Below, piece by piece: positions 31,236 to 40,766 of a stretch of 64,000 nucleotides of DNA. Source of the DNA: Anaerolinea sp. (GTDB lineage: Bacteria; Chloroflexota; Anaerolineae; Anaerolineales; Villigracilaceae). Under the pieces are notes generated by a model. It did no database searches. It saw nothing but the letters and a program-made list of their open reading frames with translations, and had not been told where the DNA came from. The DNA lies in assembly GCA_020719725.1 (NCBI GenBank), contig DYPU01000002.1, positions 1 through 64,000 of the forward strand, read 5' to 3'. A program made the translations under genes and the position numbers. Each line of letters opens with the position of its first letter. Within the stretch, counting starts at the first letter, position 1.

Positions 31236-32252
31236 CTAATTGCCGCTTTGAGAGCGATATTGTTTTAGGATGCCATACCCGACCAATTTTCCAGCAGTCT
31301 CGTCGTAAAGGTGCAGGCTGGTGCTTTTCAGGCTGGCAAAGAGAGTCATGGGGCGAATTTGAAGTTCTGGATTGGCTTTGTAGCATTTTTGTAAAAAGTA
31401 ATTAGGGATTTTTGGGCTGAGGTGGTGGATGTGGTGAAAGCCGATGTTACCGCTAAACCATTGTAGGATGGCGGGTAATTTGTAGAAGGAACTGCCCTGT
31501 AACCCGGCTTTAAAAAAACTCCACTGTTCCTTGGGGGCCCAGTAGACGGTTTCAAACTGATGTTGGACGTAGAACAACCAGACTCCGGCGCTGGAGGCCA
31601 GCACTGCGATAGGCAGGAAAACCTTGAAGAAGGCGGCGTACCCCAGCCATTGCCCCAGTGTAATCACAATTGCCAGTTGTACAAAATTGGTATAGAGCAC
31701 GTTAATCTTTTCGCGGCGGCCTGTGCCAGGAATCCATAACCGATGTGAGATGAGAAAGACAAAGGTCGAGCCAACCGTAAAAAGGAAGAGTGGGTTACGC
31801 AGAATGCGGTATCCGGTCCGTTTCCACCAGGGTGCAGCCAGATATTCCTGAACTGTCAGGGTGGGAACATCGCCTACGCCGCGTTTATCCAAATTTCCGG
31901 CAGTGGCGTGGTGGATGGCGTGGTCGTGCCGCCAATAGTAAAACGGGGTCAGGGTAATTATTCCTAAAATAACGCCTAAAATCTCATTGGCATTGCGCGA
32001 TTTAAAGAACGAGCCATGGCAGCAATCATGGAAGATGATGAAGGCGCGTACCATAAACCCTGCGGCTGGAATGGACAAGAGTAGGGTTAGCCAGTAAGAG
32101 ATGTTTAAACTCCAAAACATGGCCGCCCACAGCGCAAAGTAGGGCACAAGGGTATTGACGACTTGCCAGACGCTGCGCCAGGCATCCGGTTGGCTGTAGG
32201 GCGCAACCAGTTTTTGCCAGTTTAACTTTTCAGAATTGGGAGATGCAGACAT
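31236..32252 (-). CDS. Membrane fatty acid desaturase
   Basis: 338 aa integral-membrane desaturase with three histidine boxes: HDCCH (about residue 74), HDHAIHHATAGNLDKRG (box 2 context) and GFHHIHH (about residue 270). These hold the di-iron centre that introduces double bonds into acyl chains of membrane lipids. Four hydrophobic helices lie around them. The N-terminus LVAPYSQPDAWRSVWQV resembles acyl-lipid omega-6/delta-12 type enzymes. GAGGTG precedes the ATG. A good -10 (TATAAT, 32351-32356) with an overlapping upstream palindrome lies about 100 nt before the start. Confidence 0.92.
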   Translation of the reverse strand: MSASPNSEKLNWQKLVAPYSQPDAWRSVWQVVNTLVPYFALWAAMFWSLNISYWLTLLLSIPAAGFMVRAFIIFHDCCHGSFFKSRNANEILGVILGIITLTPFYYWRHDHAIHHATAGNLDKRGVGDVPTLTVQEYLAAPWWKRTGYRILRNPLFLFTVGSTFVFLISHRLWIPGTGRREKINVLYTNFVQLAIVITLGQWLGYAAFFKVFLPIAVLASSAGVWLFYVQHQFETVYWAPKEQWSFFKAGLQGSSFYKLPAILQWFSGNIGFHHIHHLSPKIPNYFLQKCYKANPELQIRPMTLFASLKSTSLHLYDETAGKLVGYGILKQYRSQSGN

Positions 32253-32591
32253 TTTTCACCTCGGCGGGTAGGATTTGACGGTTTTGTGCGAATTTTTGTT
32301 CTTCGAGCCTAACTTTACCTAAAATACGCGCGAAAACACTTGTTAAGGATATTATATCAAATTTATCAGTCGTTCGACCGACCGGGATATGATTAATGGT
32401 TTTGAGTGGTATAAAAAACCGGCGCTGTCGATTTTAATGTGTTGGCAGGATAGGGCCGCCCTTACAGGTTTTCACATTAGAAACGGTAGCGCAAAAAACT
32501 AGCGGGTTGGTAGTGTAAAAAGTCACTGGATAAAACCAAAATACGGTATTATCATAGCAGCACTTATTTTCATAACCATCAGGAGGAGAGT
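32253..32591. other. 339-bp intergenic region between desaturase and glgC
   Basis: Divergent control region. It holds a minus-strand TATAAT (32351-32356) and a TetR-type palindrome (32367-32384) for the desaturase. On the plus strand a possible weak promoter (TTGGTA 32507-32512, 17 nt, ATAAAA 32530-32535) precedes glgC. I see no coding sequence or RNA gene in the middle part. Confidence 0.5.
32351..32384 (-). promoter_or_regulatory. Desaturase promoter with TetR-type operator
   Basis: On the minus strand, TATAAT at 32351-32356 is preceded by an imperfect 18-bp palindrome (CAGTCGTTCGACCGACCG on the plus strand, 32367-32384) that covers the -35 region. The GTCG/CGAC half-sites are like those of many TetR-family regulators. 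The TetR gene downstream of the desaturase is the obvious candidate to bind it. Confidence 0.5.
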
Positions 32592-33851
32592 ATGCCCGCG
32601 TTAGATGAAATCCTATCCATTATTTTGGGAGGGGGCCGTGGGGCGCGTCTGTATCCGCTGACCAAGCTGCGCTCCAAACCGGCTGTACCAATTGCAGGAA
32701 AGTACCGCCTGATAGATATTCCGATTAGCAATTGTATTAATTCACATATTTACCGCATTGCCGTGTTGACGCAATTCCACTCAGTCTCATTGCACCGGCA
32801 TATCACGAATACCTATCAGTTTGACCATTATCATGCTGGTTGGGTGCAAATTTTGGCTGCCGAACAAACACTTACCAGCGATGATTGGTATCAAGGCACA
32901 GCCGACGCGGTGCGCAAGCAAATCCGAGAAATTCAGGCTTCGGGGGCCAAATATGTGCTCATTTTGGCGGGTGACCACCTTTATCGCATGGATTATTCCA
33001 AGATGGCGGCCTTCCATTGGGACAAAGATGCCGATATTACCGTAGCGGTACAGCCCACCTCGCGCGAGGAAGCCTCGCGCCTGGGCATTCTCAAACGCGG
33101 CGAGGACGACCGCATCACCGCGTTTGTGGAAAAACCCAAAGACGAAAAGACTCAGGCCCAGTTTATTAGCCGCGATGACCCCGAACGCCCGTTTTTGGCT
33201 TCGATGGGTATCTATATGTTCAAAACCGAAGTGTTGATTGACCTGCTGACCAATTTCCCAGACCATGATGATTTTGGCAAAGATGTCATTCCTCACGCCA
33301 TTGGCAAAGATGCGGTCTTTGGCTATGATTTTGACGGTTACTGGCAGGATATTGGAACCATTCGTTCTTTTTACGAGACCAATTTGCAGTTGGCAACCGC
33401 CAATTCCCCATTTAACTTTTTTGACGCCCAGCGCCCGATTTACACCAACCCGCGCATTTTACCTGGCTCGTTGGTTTTAGACAGCAACCTGAAAGATGTC
33501 TTACTTTCGGAAGGTTGCCGGATTCAAAAAGCAAAAATTTCGCATTCGGTCATTGGCTTGCGCAGCCATGTTGGCCCAGGGACAATCATCAAAGACACCA
33601 TTATGATGGGTTCTGATGATTACGATGTCATGCCGCACCGCAAAAATGACGTGGCGATGGGCGTTGGCCCCAATTGCCATATTGAAGGCGCAATTTTGGA
33701 TAAAAATGTGCGAATTGGCGAGGGGGTGGTTATCAAGCCTTTCCCACGCGGCACCGAAATTGATGCTGGAACCTGGGTCGTGCAAGATGGGATTGTGGTC
33801 ATCCCTAAAGACACCACAATTTTGCCAAATACCCGCATTGCCCCCGAATAA
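32592..33851 (+). CDS. glgC: Glucose-1-phosphate adenylyltransferase
   Basis: 419 aa, full length. Makes ADP-glucose from ATP and glucose 1-phosphate, the first step of glycogen synthesis. N-terminal nucleotide-binding loop GGGRGARLYPLT, then KPAVPIAGKYRLIDIPISN; GTADAVRKQ; the glucose-1-phosphate site FVEKPK; and GYWQDIGTI, followed by a left-handed beta-helix. GAGGAGAG precedes the ATG. It is not in an obvious glg operon, since the next gene is a P-type ATPase. The nearby GH94 and GH130 enzymes would produce sugar 1-phosphates, which may explain its location. Confidence 0.96.
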   Translation: MPALDEILSIILGGGRGARLYPLTKLRSKPAVPIAGKYRLIDIPISNCINSHIYRIAVLTQFHSVSLHRHITNTYQFDHYHAGWVQILAAEQTLTSDDWYQGTADAVRKQIREIQASGAKYVLILAGDHLYRMDYSKMAAFHWDKDADITVAVQPTSREEASRLGILKRGEDDRITAFVEKPKDEKTQAQFISRDDPERPFLASMGIYMFKTEVLIDLLTNFPDHDDFGKDVIPHAIGKDAVFGYDFDGYWQDIGTIRSFYETNLQLATANSPFNFFDAQRPIYTNPRILPGSLVLDSNLKDVLLSEGCRIQKAKISHSVIGLRSHVGPGTIIKDTIMMGSDDYDVMPHRKNDVAMGVGPNCHIEGAILDKNVRIGEGVVIKPFPRGTEIDAGTWVVQDGIVVIPKDTTILPNTRIAPE

Positions 33852-33856
33852 AAACC

Positions 33857-33893
33857 CAATAACCCATCCTATGTGATTCAGGATGGGTTATTG
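33857..33893 (+). other. 13-bp hairpin between glgC and the P-type ATPase
   Basis: CAATAACCCATCC pairs perfectly with GGATGGGTTATTG around an 11-nt loop, directly after the glgC stop. There is no T-run, so it may be an mRNA-stabilising or weak termination structure. Confidence 0.5.
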
Positions 33894-33913
33894 CACAGCC
33901 TGGAGAAAAAGTT

Positions 33914-36838
33914 ATGCCTGATGTTCAACCAGATCGATATACAGAAAGCACATTTTGGCACACGCTTTCACCGCAAGATGTTCTTAAACGCTTAAATGTC
34001 GCCGAAAATGGCCTGACAACAGAAGAAGCTCAAAAGCGTCAAGAAGAATATGGTCTAAATCAATTGACCGAAGCCTCCCGACCCGGCTTTTTAGCCTTGC
34101 TCTGGGAGCAAATCAGCGACTTCGTGGTGATGCTGCTCATCATTGCCGCCATTGTTTCAGCCATTGTGGGCTGGGGCGAGTATAACGCCACCGGTGAGAT
34201 CGCCGAATTTATCGACGCGGGCGCAATTATTGCGATCGTGGTGCTCAATGCCACTTTGGGCATTGTACAGGAACGCCGCGCCGAAGAAGCCCTGGCCGCG
34301 CTAAAGAAATTGGCCGCGCCGGAAGCGCACATCTTACGCAACGGAGAACGCGTCAGCCTTCCGGCCCGCGAATTGGTTCCGGGAGATATTGTCTACCTCG
34401 AAGCTGGTAATTTCATCCCGGCGGACGTGCGCTTGCTCGAAGCGGTCAACCTGCGGGTGGAAGAAGCCTCGCTTACCGGCGAATCGCTGCCGGTGCAAAA
34501 AAATGCTGCCATGCAGCTCGATTCTGAAGCGCCACTCGGTGATCGAAAAAATACCGCGTTCATGGGCACAACCGTCTCCTACGGGCGCGGCAAAGGTGTC
34601 GTCACTTCCACTGGCATGAAAACCCAATTGGGGCTTATTGCTGAAATGCTGCAATCTGTCGAAACAGAAGAAACGCCGCTGCAAAAACGGCTCGATGAAC
34701 TAGGGAAAACTCTCAGCATCGCAGCTTTGGTTTTGGTGGCAGTTGTCTTTTTGGTGGCGTTGTTTAACCGCACCGATATGTCTATTTTGCTCCGTGAGCC
34801 GCTCGGTTACTTTAGCGAATATGTTCGAGAAATTACCGAAGTGTTTATGATCGCTGTCAGCCTGGCAATTGCGGCTGTGCCCGAAGGCTTGCCCGCAGTG
34901 GTGACGATTTCACTGGCGCTAGGAATGCAAGAGATGATTAAGCGCCACGCCCTCATCCGCAAATTGTCTTCCGTTGAGACGCTTGGTTCCGCCACCACAA
35001 TTTGCTCCGATAAAACCGGAACCCTGACCCAGAACGAAATGACCGTCACCCGTATCTGGGCCGACAACCAGTTTATTGGTGTGACCGGAACCGGGTATTT
35101 GCCGCAAGGCGAATTTCAGATAAACGGTGAAACTGTTGAGATCAAGAAATACCTCGGAATTTTGACGACGCTCTGGCTGGGAACCATCAACAATGACGCC
35201 GAAGTGGAAGCAGGCGAGCAAAAAGCCCGCGTTATTGGCGACCCAACCGAGGCCGCCTTGATTGTAGTCGCCGAAAAGGCTGGGGCGCTGCACGCCGATA
35301 TCGACCGCGCCTACCCGCGTGAAAATGAAATCCCCTTTGATTCTGAGCGTAAACGGATGATCACCGTCCACAGCATTGTGGACCCTCAGCCGGATGACCC
35401 CTCACCATTTCAAAATACCAGCCACAAAGATTGGGATGTGGTGGCGGTTAAAGGCGCGCCTGATGTGGTGTTAAAACTGTGTACCCAGTATCAGACGATG
35501 GATGACAAAGCCGCTCCGCTAACATCAGCCATGCGCGATGCGATTTTGGCCGCCAACGATAGCATGACCAAAGATGCTCTGCGCGTCTTGGGCGTAGCCT
35601 ACCGCCTCGACCGGGATGTGCCGGATACCGAATTGACCCCCGAAATGGTTGAACACGAACTGGTCTTTGTCGGCCTGATCGGGATGATCGACCCGCCGCG
35701 CTCCGAAGTAAAACCGGCCCTGATGAAGGCCCTGGCCGCAGGCATTCGCACGGTGATGATTACCGGTGACTTTCCCAACACGGCCCGCGCAATTGCTGAG
35801 GCAATTGGTCTTTTGCGCCCTGGTCACAAGGTTATGGCGGGCGCTGAAATTGACGACCTGAGCGAAGAACAACTAAAGAAAACAGTGATGGATACCGATG
35901 TCTTCGCCCGCGTCTCGCCGGAACACAAGATGCGGATTGTTGACGCGCTACAGGCCAATAATCAAATTGTCGCCATGACCGGTGATGGCGTAAATGATGC
36001 TCCGGCCATCAAACGCGCTGATATTGGCGTGGCGATGGGCATTACCGGAACCGATGTCGCCAAAGGCGCAGCCGACATGGTGTTGACAGACGATAACTAT
36101 GCCAGCATCGTTTCAGCCGTCGAGCAGGGTCGTATTATCTACTCGAACATTCGCAAATTTGTCTTTTTCCTGCTTTCCAGCAACGTAGCCGAAATCATGA
36201 TCATCTTCCTGGCTACGCTGGCGGGGTTGCCTGCTCCGCTGACCGCGATACAGCTTTTGTGGCTCAATTTGGTGACAGATGGCGCGCCAGCCCTGGCTTT
36301 GGCTATGGAAAAAGGCGACCCGGACATCATGGATTACAAACCGCGTTCCAAAGACGAGCCGATCATCAACAAATCGATGCAGCTCGGCATCCTGATTCAG
36401 ATGATTGCCCAGACCGGCGCAGTCCTGACCGCCTTTATGGTTGGCTTGATCTGGCATCTTGAAAAAGGCGCAGTTATGCCCGCCGGGGCAAATCCGATTG
36501 CTTTTATCCTCCAGCACGATTGGAGCCACGTGGATGTCCAAACCGCCGAGACGATGGCTTTTCTGACGCTTTCTTTTGCCGAACTATTCCGCGCCTACAC
36601 CGTCCGCTCTGAACGGACTTCGCTCTTCAAGATTGGCGTTTTTTCCAACAAGTGGATGCAGTATGCTGTTGGGCTTTCCGTGGTTTTGTTGGTCTTGGTT
36701 ACAACCGTGCCATTTTTGCAGCCGGTTTTCAATACCCATAACCCATCGCCGCCCGAATGGGGCGTGGTTTTGGGCCTGGCTATTCTACCTGCCATTGCCG
36801 AAGAAATCACCAAAATTTTCTTGCGTAAAAATAAATAA
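33914..36838 (+). CDS. P2A-type cation-transporting ATPase (Ca2+-ATPase-like)
   Basis: 974 aa, full-length P-type ATPase. In order: N-terminal cation-ATPase domain (about 10-80); actuator loop TGES in [13 protein letters not shown]4 motif PEGLPAVV, which binds Ca2+ in SERCA/PMR1 pumps; phosphorylation site CSDKTGTLT; nucleotide-binding domain; hinge [12 protein letters not shown]; and M6 motif [20 protein letters not shown]. About ten TM helices are seen. The M4 and M6 motifs favour Ca2+ (possibly Mn2+) export. No strong ribosome binding site (GGAGAAAAAGTT) but adequate spacing. A bidirectional terminator follows. Confidence 0.93.
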   Translation: MPDVQPDRYTESTFWHTLSPQDVLKRLNVAENGLTTEEAQKRQEEYGLNQLTEASRPGFLALLWEQISDFVVMLLIIAAIVSAIVGWGEYNATGEIAEFIDAGAIIAIVVLNATLGIVQERRAEEALAALKKLAAPEAHILRNGERVSLPARELVPGDIVYLEAGNFIPADVRLLEAVNLRVEEASLTGESLPVQKNAAMQLDSEAPLGDRKNTAFMGTTVSYGRGKGVVTSTGMKTQLGLIAEMLQSVETEETPLQKRLDELGKTLSIAALVLVAVVFLVALFNRTDMSILLREPLGYFSEYVREITEVFMIAVSLAIAAVPEGLPAVVTISLALGMQEMIKRHALIRKLSSVETLGSATTICSDKTGTLTQNEMTVTRIWADNQFIGVTGTGYLPQGEFQINGETVEIKKYLGILTTLWLGTINNDAEVEAGEQKARVIGDPTEAALIVVAEKAGALHADIDRAYPRENEIPFDSERKRMITVHSIVDPQPDDPSPFQNTSHKDWDVVAVKGAPDVVLKLCTQYQTMDDKAAPLTSAMRDAILAANDSMTKDALRVLGVAYRLDRDVPDTELTPEMVEHELVFVGLIGMIDPPRSEVKPALMKALAAGIRTVMITGDFPNTARAIAEAIGLLRPGHKVMAGAEIDDLSEEQLKKTVMDTDVFARVSPEHKMRIVDALQANNQIVAMTGDGVNDAPAIKRADIGVAMGITGTDVAKGAADMVLTDDNYASIVSAVEQGRIIYSNIRKFVFFLLSSNVAEIMIIFLATLAGLPAPLTAIQLLWLNLVTDGAPALALAMEKGDPDIMDYKPRSKDEPIINKSMQLGILIQMIAQTGAVLTAFMVGLIWHLEKGAVMPAGANPIAFILQHDWSHVDVQTAETMAFLTLSFAELFRAYTVRSERTSLFKIGVFSNKWMQYAVGLSVVLLVLVTTVPFLQPVFNTHNPSPPEWGVVLGLAILPAIAEEITKIFLRKNK

Positions 36839-36850
36839 ACATAAACCGTA

Positions 36851-36886
36851 AAAAACGACCGCTTGAAAAGCAAGCGGTCGTTTTTT
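36851..36886. terminator. Intrinsic terminator after the P-type ATPase
   Basis: ACGACCGCTTG and CAAGCGGTCGT form a perfect 11-bp stem (AAAAG loop) flanked by A5 on the left and T6 on the right, so it would work on both strands. Confidence 0.85.
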
Positions 36887-37410
36887 ATCACATCTCTGGC
36901 AAGGTAACCTACAATAGGTTTTTGCAAAAATTGCAATGGACGCAAGTGAAAACCCAACTTCATGTATTGGTCACAGAAAGGATAGACATTTTGCGAAAAC
37001 CGTATTGCGCAAATAGGCCCCAAAAGCCCAAAATTACCACGGAGACACTGAGTTCACGAGTTTTAAAAGGTTTTCTCGGTGTTTTCCGTGTCTCTGTGGT
37101 GAAATGAGTGACAAACGGTTGTTTAGCCTTTGCTTGACCAATACAGAAAACCCAACTAAAAGCACAAAGACACAGAGCTGCAAAGTTTTTTGACAGATTT
37201 TTTGGCTGTCTTCATATCGGTCATGAGGTCTTTGGACTTTTTCAAGACATCCAATGGACAACTTGAAGAAAATTTTTCAAAAACCAGCCGGGGCTTCTTA
37301 AAACTTTGCGAAAATCTGTTTCACCCGCAAAATTCGTGTCCAGGATTTGGTTTTTAAGCGCCGCTTGAGCCGCTGCTCCCGGCTTTGCCAGATTTGCAAA
37401 AGGCGAAACA
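36887..37410. other. 524-bp intergenic region with degenerate repeats
   Basis: No reading frame here looks like a gene. It contains an imperfect inverted repeat, ACCACGGAGACAC (37036-37048) and GTGTCTCTGTGGT (37088-37100; 12 of 13 positions pair), plus a related partial copy (CACAAAGACACAGAG, about 37,163-37,177). These resemble the short CACAGAGACAC-type intergenic repeats scattered in many large bacterial genomes. The chrA start follows at 37411 with only a weak ribosome binding site. Confidence 0.55.
37036..37100. repeat. Imperfect inverted repeat, ACCACGGAGACAC type
   Basis: Arms of 13 nt (37036-37048 and 37088-37100) pair at 12 positions around a 39-nt spacer. Each arm is the familiar ACCACGGAGACAC dispersed-repeat core. 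The repeat is not linked to a gene. Confidence 0.6.
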
Positions 37411-38532
37411 ATGAAAAATTTACTTGAGGTGATTCTGCTTTTTGCCCGCATGGGCTTCACCGCTTTTGGCGGCCCGGTGGCGCACATCGCCATGTTTCAT
37501 GATGAAGTTGTTCGCCGCCGCAAATGGCTGGACGAACAGCGTTTTCTGGACTTGCTGGGGGCTACTCAGCTTATCCCTGGCCCCAATTCCACCGAAATGG
37601 TGATGCACCTTGGTTTTTTACGAGCCGGTTGGCCTGGCCTTATTTTAGGTGGAGCTGCCTTTATTTTGCCAGCCACCTTAATCGTCACGGGTTTAGCCTG
37701 GGCTTATGTTCAATTTGGCAGTTTACCTCAGGTTGGCGCAATTCTATATGGGGTTAAGCCGGTCATCCTGGCGATAATTGTTCAGGCACTCTATGATTTA
37801 GGCAAACGCGCCTTAAAAACCCGTTTGCTGATCATCCTGGCGCTGACTGTCTTTGTTTTTTATTTTTTGGGGGTTAACGAAATCCTGCTACTTTTTGGCG
37901 CAGGATTGCTCTTTATGCTCTACCAAAATCGCGGGGCTGGGCCGCGCCTGGCGGCAATTTTGCTACCGCTGACGGGGCTTGGCTTTCCGGCTTTTTTTAT
38001 CCAACCTTTCAGCCTCTCCACCCTGTTTTGGTCATTTTTAAAAATTGGCGCGGTGCTTTATGGCAGCGGTTACGTTTTACTGGCTTTCTTGCGCGCCGAT
38101 TTTGTCCTGCGGCTGGGTTGGCTAACCGATCAACAACTGCTGGACGCCATCGCCATTGGTCAGGTAACTCCTGGCCCGCTTTTCACCTCGGCCACCTTCA
38201 TTGGCTATATTTTGGGTGGCCTGCCGGGCGCTTTTTTGGCAACTTTGGGAATTTTCCTGCCCGCATACCTGTTCGTTATAATCAGCAATCCATTTCTTCC
38301 CAAACTGCGTCATTCACCCTGGACGGCCAGCCTGCTGGATGCCGTCAACGCCGCCTCACTGGCCCTGATGGCAGCGGTGACGTTGGCGCTGGGGTACAGC
38401 TCGGTAACCGACTTATTGACAGTTTTTCTGGCAATCGGCGCTTTTTGGGGATTACTGCGTTTTAAAATTAACGCCACCTGGCTGGTGCTGGCTGGCGCGC
38501 TGTTGGGCGGCCTGGCAAAATTAATTTTCTAA
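37411..38532 (+). CDS. chrA: Chromate transporter family protein (long-chain CHR)
   Basis: 373 aa, two homologous CHR domains. The first has FTAFGGPVAHIAMFHDE and ATQLIPGPNSTEM; the second has FLKIGAVLYGSGYVLLAF and IGQVTPGPLFTSATF. About 10-12 hydrophobic helices are present. Long-chain CHR proteins export chromate by proton/sulfate antiport; many homologues have unknown substrates, so chromate resistance is not proven. It is a single gene; its end overlaps the convergent rnhB end by 12 bp. The FGG and PGP motifs are conserved in both halves. Confidence 0.88.
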   Translation: MKNLLEVILLFARMGFTAFGGPVAHIAMFHDEVVRRRKWLDEQRFLDLLGATQLIPGPNSTEMVMHLGFLRAGWPGLILGGAAFILPATLIVTGLAWAYVQFGSLPQVGAILYGVKPVILAIIVQALYDLGKRALKTRLLIILALTVFVFYFLGVNEILLLFGAGLLFMLYQNRGAGPRLAAILLPLTGLGFPAFFIQPFSLSTLFWSFLKIGAVLYGSGYVLLAFLRADFVLRLGWLTDQQLLDAIAIGQVTPGPLFTSATFIGYILGGLPGAFLATLGIFLPAYLFVIISNPFLPKLRHSPWTASLLDAVNAASLALMAAVTLALGYSSVTDLLTVFLAIGAFWGLLRFKINATWLVLAGALLGGLAKLIF

Positions 38533-39165
38533 ACATCCGGGGATGGAGAAACTTTTACGATGGAGATCACACTGCCCCAGCGTTTGCAACGCTGAAGCGT
38601 GGTACGCCGTTCCATAGCCTTTGTGACGCTCCAACCCGTAGCCCGGATACTGACCAGCGAGGTTCACCAACGCCTCATCGCGGGCCGTTTTTGCCAGCAC
38701 CGAGGCTGCCGCAATGCTGAGGGAGTGTTGCTCCCCTTTGGGCAAAATCAGATGGGGCAGGGTTAGTTTCGGCCAGTGAATGTAATCTATCAATAAATAG
38801 TCTGGGGTGAGGGGAATGGATTGAATGGCGCGGCTCATTGCCAGGCGCGTGGCAGGCAAAATGCCGATCTCATCTATTTCGGCGGCAGAGGCCGCTCCAA
38901 CCGCCCAGGCCAGGGCAACCGCTTTAATTTTTGGGGCCAGTCGGAAGCGGCTAAGGGCGGTCATCTGTTTCGAGTCGCGGACTCCGGCTAAGCTGAGTTG
39001 GAGTTCTGGATCCTCTGGCAGAATGACCAGGCTTGCCATAACGGGGCCAGCCCAGGCCCCGCGACCGGCTTCGTCCATCCCCCCGATTAGTTTTAAGCCT
39101 TTTTGCCATAAGGCCTGCTCCAAATGCAGGCCAGGGGGGTTATTCATATTTTCCGAGCTGTCCAT
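38521..39165 (-). CDS. rnhB: Ribonuclease HII
   Basis: 214 aa. Cleaves RNA in RNA-DNA hybrids, including single ribonucleotides in DNA. The family start motif GGMDEAGRGAWAGPV supplies the catalytic DE pair, LLIDYIHW the third Asp, and SIAAASVLAKTARDEAL the conserved lysine/aspartate region, followed by YGLERHKGYGT. A second possible start (39147) removes six residues and reduces the overlap with the GT2 gene; neither has a clear Shine-Dalgarno. It is the last gene of a four-gene minus-strand run. Confidence 0.94.
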   Translation of the reverse strand: MDSSENMNNPPGLHLEQALWQKGLKLIGGMDEAGRGAWAGPVMASLVILPEDPELQLSLAGVRDSKQMTALSRFRLAPKIKAVALAWAVGAASAAEIDEIGILPATRLAMSRAIQSIPLTPDYLLIDYIHWPKLTLPHLILPKGEQHSLSIAAASVLAKTARDEALVNLAGQYPGYGLERHKGYGTAYHASALQTLGQCDLHRKSFSIPGCLEN

Positions 39166-39859
39166 TGCGGCGAATGATGAGTAAATCGCGGAACATGCGC
39201 CACGAGTCGCGAGCTACGTTGATTTTGCTTTCGGGGTTGAAGTACCACGGGATGGGGACTTCCAGGATGGGCAGGCCGCGCAGGCTGGCGATGTAGAGCA
39301 GTTCCACATCGAAAGACCAGCCCAGCAGGGTTTGGTGGCCGAAAAGGTCTGTTATAACATCGGCCCGGAACATTTTGAAGCCGCATTGTGTGTCGTGCAG
39401 GCCGGGTAAGACCAGGCTGCGGATGAAAGTGTTAAAGACCCGGCCTGTGATGTGACGATGGAGGGGTTCATTGTAGCGGATTGCGCCGGGGGCTTCACGC
39501 GAGGCGATGGCGACTGGGACATTGATTGCCGGGGGTAAAAAGCGTGAGATTTCGTCAATTGGCATGGATAAATCCGCGTCGGCAAAGAAGCGATAGTCGC
39601 CGGTGGCGGCGAGCATTCCGGTTTTGACGGCCAGGCCTTTGCCGGGCTGGTCTTGGTGGATGGTGCGCAGGCTGGGGAGTTGGGCGCTAAAATTCTGCGC
39701 AATTGGCAGGGTTTTGTCGTTGCTGGCATTTTCGATGACAAGCACTTCGATCGTGAAGGGTTGTGAATTGCAGAAGCGCCCAACCTGGGTGAGGGTTTCG
39801 GGTAGCCGTTTTTCTTCGTTATGGGCCGGGATGATGATGCTGAGAAAAGGGTTAGCCAT
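39140..39859 (-). CDS. GT2 glycosyltransferase, ALG5/DPM1-like (polyprenyl-phosphate sugar synthase)
   Basis: 239 aa GT-A enzyme: LSIIIPAHNEEKRLPETL at the N-terminus, DQPGKGLAVKTGMLAATG, metal-binding DADLS, and a later HDTQCGFKMFR segment (product-binding region of dolichyl-phosphate beta-glucosyl/mannosyl transferases). It lacks the C-terminal membrane helices of GtrB-type enzymes. It would make a polyprenyl-phosphate hexose donor for GT-C enzymes such as the PIG-V-like and GT39-like proteins elsewhere in the window. It overlaps both neighbours by a few bases. Confidence 0.85.
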   Translation of the reverse strand: MANPFLSIIIPAHNEEKRLPETLTQVGRFCNSQPFTIEVLVIENASNDKTLPIAQNFSAQLPSLRTIHQDQPGKGLAVKTGMLAATGDYRFFADADLSMPIDEISRFLPPAINVPVAIASREAPGAIRYNEPLHRHITGRVFNTFIRSLVLPGLHDTQCGFKMFRADVITDLFGHQTLLGWSFDVELLYIASLRGLPILEVPIPWYFNPESKINVARDSWRMFRDLLIIRRNGQLGKYE

Positions 39860-40736
39860 TGGGTTGGGATGAAATGTAGAGAATGAAGATGATTACGATG
39901 CAGAGCCAGACCAGCAGGATGCCCGCCAAAATGGCGAGTTGGGCAATGGACATTCCGGCGATGCGTTTTCCTTTTTTACTTTTTTGTTTGAGTGCTGCGG
40001 GGGTTGGTTCTTCTGTCAAACTAAAGGAATCGCTTGGGCTGGCAGTTTGTTCTGGTTCTGGCGCATCATCAAAGCCAAAAGCGCCCTGTTTTTCGGGCTG
40101 ACTGGGTTCTTGAGGGGCTAGTTTGGGGCTGGCCTGATTGGCTACTTTGCCAGTGAGAATGATTTGGGCTAACGTTGCTACCATTTCTGGGCTAAAAGTG
40201 CCGCGGGCCTGCTCCATCGATGCGGCGAAACGTTCCAGCGCGTCGCTCATGACCACGCGCACAACGGGCCGCACAGATTCGATGTGTGTGCCTGGGTTGG
40301 CAGACATCAGAATCGCCTCAACTGTGACCGTGCCTTTCAGCCCGGCTCGATCCAGAAAAAGCTGTAACACCTGTCCCATGCGTGAAGTGCGTAGAATTTG
40401 GTTAATTTTAGCGGGGGCAAATTGATCACCCGAAATTAAGCCCCATTCCTCGCCTTTGGCGCGATAAACCCCCTTTTCGGTAATGACATTTACCAAAAAG
40501 ATGCCCGGCGGCCCAATTAAAATAAGAGGTAGTTCAACATCGGTCCCGCCGAGGGTGATGTTGCGCAACAGAATAAAGTTACGGCTTAATTGCTTATCCA
40601 GAATCGGCAGAATCTTCTCCTGAGCCTGAATGCGGTCGTACCAGGTTAGCCCGTATTTTAGGGTTGCTTGAATACGGTCTGTAAACGTAACCTGCCCATC
40701 TTCCTGACGGTATGGGGTTTTATCAATAATTTTCAT
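39852..40736 (-). CDS. NERD-like domain protein with C-terminal membrane anchor
   Basis: 294 aa. The N-terminal half resembles the nuclease-related NERD fold: ILLRNITLGGTDVELPLILI then GPPGIFLVNVITEKGVYRAK and GEEWGLISG, the aligned position of the NERD vhGvfviEvK core; the usual catalytic Glu-x-Lys is replaced by Asn-Val-Ile-Thr, so nuclease activity is doubtful. A low-complexity charged linker (about 195-250) and a single C-terminal TM helix (LAILAGILLVWLCIVIIFIL) follow. AGGGAG precedes the ATG. Probably a membrane-tethered protein of unknown role. Confidence 0.6.
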   Translation of the reverse strand: MKIIDKTPYRQEDGQVTFTDRIQATLKYGLTWYDRIQAQEKILPILDKQLSRNFILLRNITLGGTDVELPLILIGPPGIFLVNVITEKGVYRAKGEEWGLISGDQFAPAKINQILRTSRMGQVLQLFLDRAGLKGTVTVEAILMSANPGTHIESVRPVVRVVMSDALERFAASMEQARGTFSPEMVATLAQIILTGKVANQASPKLAPQEPSQPEKQGAFGFDDAPEPEQTASPSDSFSLTEEPTPAALKQKSKKGKRIAGMSIAQLAILAGILLVWLCIVIIFILYISSQPNG

Positions 40737-40766
40737 GCCAGTCTCCCTGCTAACGCTGGAACCTGC

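Noticed and set aside
37140-37300. Small open frames in the gap before the chromate-type transporter
   Set aside because: They lack ribosome binding sites and recognisable protein features, and cross the degenerate repeat sequences.
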